Of a DNA stretch of 6,724 bases, positions 6,197 through 6,724 are shown one piece after another; the first letter of the stretch is position 1; every line of letters begins with the position of its first letter. This DNA is from Candidatus Methanophagales archaeon (GTDB lineage Archaea; Halobacteriota; Syntropharchaeia; Alkanophagales; Methanospirareceae). The stretch spans positions 1-6,724 of the forward strand of contig JAUXHM010000059.1 of NCBI GenBank assembly GCA_030621535.1, in the 5' to 3' direction. The position numbers and the translations under genes were made by a program. The notes beneath the pieces are model-generated. The model had not been told where the DNA came from, searched no databases, and was given only the letters and a program-made list of their open reading frames with translations.

Positions 6197-6724
6197 ATGC
6201 TTGGAACCAAACAAAAGAGCATAAAGATAAAAGAACTGGAGAACTATGGCTCTTCTCTTCGTCCTCTATATACCATAGGGGTAGAGATAGAGGTAGTAGT
6301 CAGGGAAAGTCCCGATATGCTTCACAAAATATTTACCGACACAGGACTCATAACAAGGGAGACGGTCCCTTTTGATGTCGTATCGAATTTTAGAGGTTCG
6401 GCAGACAATAAACCTTTTTATTCCGCTCTTATCGTGCACGAAGGCATCACGAAAAAATACGAGGTGGTGGCGAGGGACACGGGTGGGTTTCTCAGGACGA
6501 GGATAAATTATGAGCCCGTGGTATATCCAGAGGAACTTCGGCTAACGCATCCTGCGGAATTCCCACGAATGGGCATAGAAGTAGAGGAATGGGAACTTCA
6601 TAACTACAAGCATTATTTTATGCTGCTTATCGCATCTAAACGGTACGAAAGCGTTGATATGTGGGTAAGAAGGGAAAAAGGAGGAGGAGAAGAAGAGGGG
6701 GCTTCGGAGTTTACGGTACTGAGG
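6197..6724 (+). CDS. Unrecognised protein, 3'-truncated by the window edge
   Basis: An open frame of 176 codons from the ATG at 6197 to the last base of the window, with no stop, so the C-terminus lies outside. It begins MLGTKQKSIKIKELENYGSS. I do not recognise the family. The visible part has no signal peptide or membrane helix and alternates short hydrophobic and charged stretches (LYTIGVEIEVVVRES, FYSALIVHEG, KKYEVVARDTGG, YFMLLIASKRYESVDMWVRR), suggesting a beta-rich soluble fold. Near residues 161-168 there is a Gly/Glu-rich run (GGGEEEG) encoded by repeated GGA/GAA triplets, probably a flexible loop. No cysteine is present in the visible part. It is transcribed away from the GerW-type gene across a 134-bp shared promoter region, so shared regulation is possible. 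That this is a real gene is supported by the promoter and coding-like composition. Confidence 0.7.
   Translation, partial: MLGTKQKSIKIKELENYGSSLRPLYTIGVEIEVVVRESPDMLHKIFTDTGLITRETVPFDVVSNFRGSADNKPFYSALIVHEGITKKYEVVARDTGGFLRTRINYEPVVYPEELRLTHPAEFPRMGIEVEEWELHNYKHYFMLLIASKRYESVDMWVRREKGGGEEEGASEFTVLR

Overview
The window looks like archaeal chromosome, most likely from a methanogen- or ANME-type euryarchaeote. The evidence is a cdhD-cdhE pair in the archaeal (not acetogen) form, an A-type ATP synthase subunit I, GGTGA-type Shine-Dalgarno sites, and TATA boxes preceded by BRE-like purine-rich stretches. Frequent ATA codons and moderate GC fit that group. A more precise placement (for example ANME-1 or relatives) is a guess I cannot test here.

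Layout. (1) Positions 1-2676, plus strand: the 3' part of cdhD, with its start lying upstream of the window, then cdhE four bases later. Together they encode the corrinoid iron-sulfur protein of the acetyl-CoA decarbonylase/synthase complex. (2) 2677-2815: a 139-bp spacer with a T7 tract and a TATA-like promoter. (3) 2816-4957, plus strand: a complete 713-residue A/V-type ATP synthase subunit I, with no other ATPase gene beside it. (4) 4958-4974: a 17-bp convergent junction containing a perfect TGTATATACA palindrome. (5) 4975-6062, minus strand: two genes, a GerW/YtfJ-like protein (transcribed first) and a DUF2953/YtfI-like membrane protein. These are the archaeal counterparts of a protein pair best known from endospore-forming Firmicutes. 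(6) 6063-6196: a compact divergent promoter region with two TATA boxes and a perfect 7+7 inverted repeat that looks like an operator. (7) 6197 to the right edge, plus strand: the first 176 codons of a protein I do not recognise.

How the parts relate. CdhD and CdhE act together as the methyl carrier between tetrahydro(sarcina)pterin and the acetyl-CoA synthase in the Wood-Ljungdahl pathway. AtpI supplies the stator/proton half-channel of the ATP synthase that such energy-limited archaea depend on. The most interesting part is the right third: an archaeal YtfI/YtfJ pair divergently arranged with an unknown gene, possibly sharing a regulator that binds the GTGTCCC-N7-GGGACAC dyad. No RNA genes, mobile elements or CRISPR repeats were seen, and no gene-free stretch exceeds about 140 bp.
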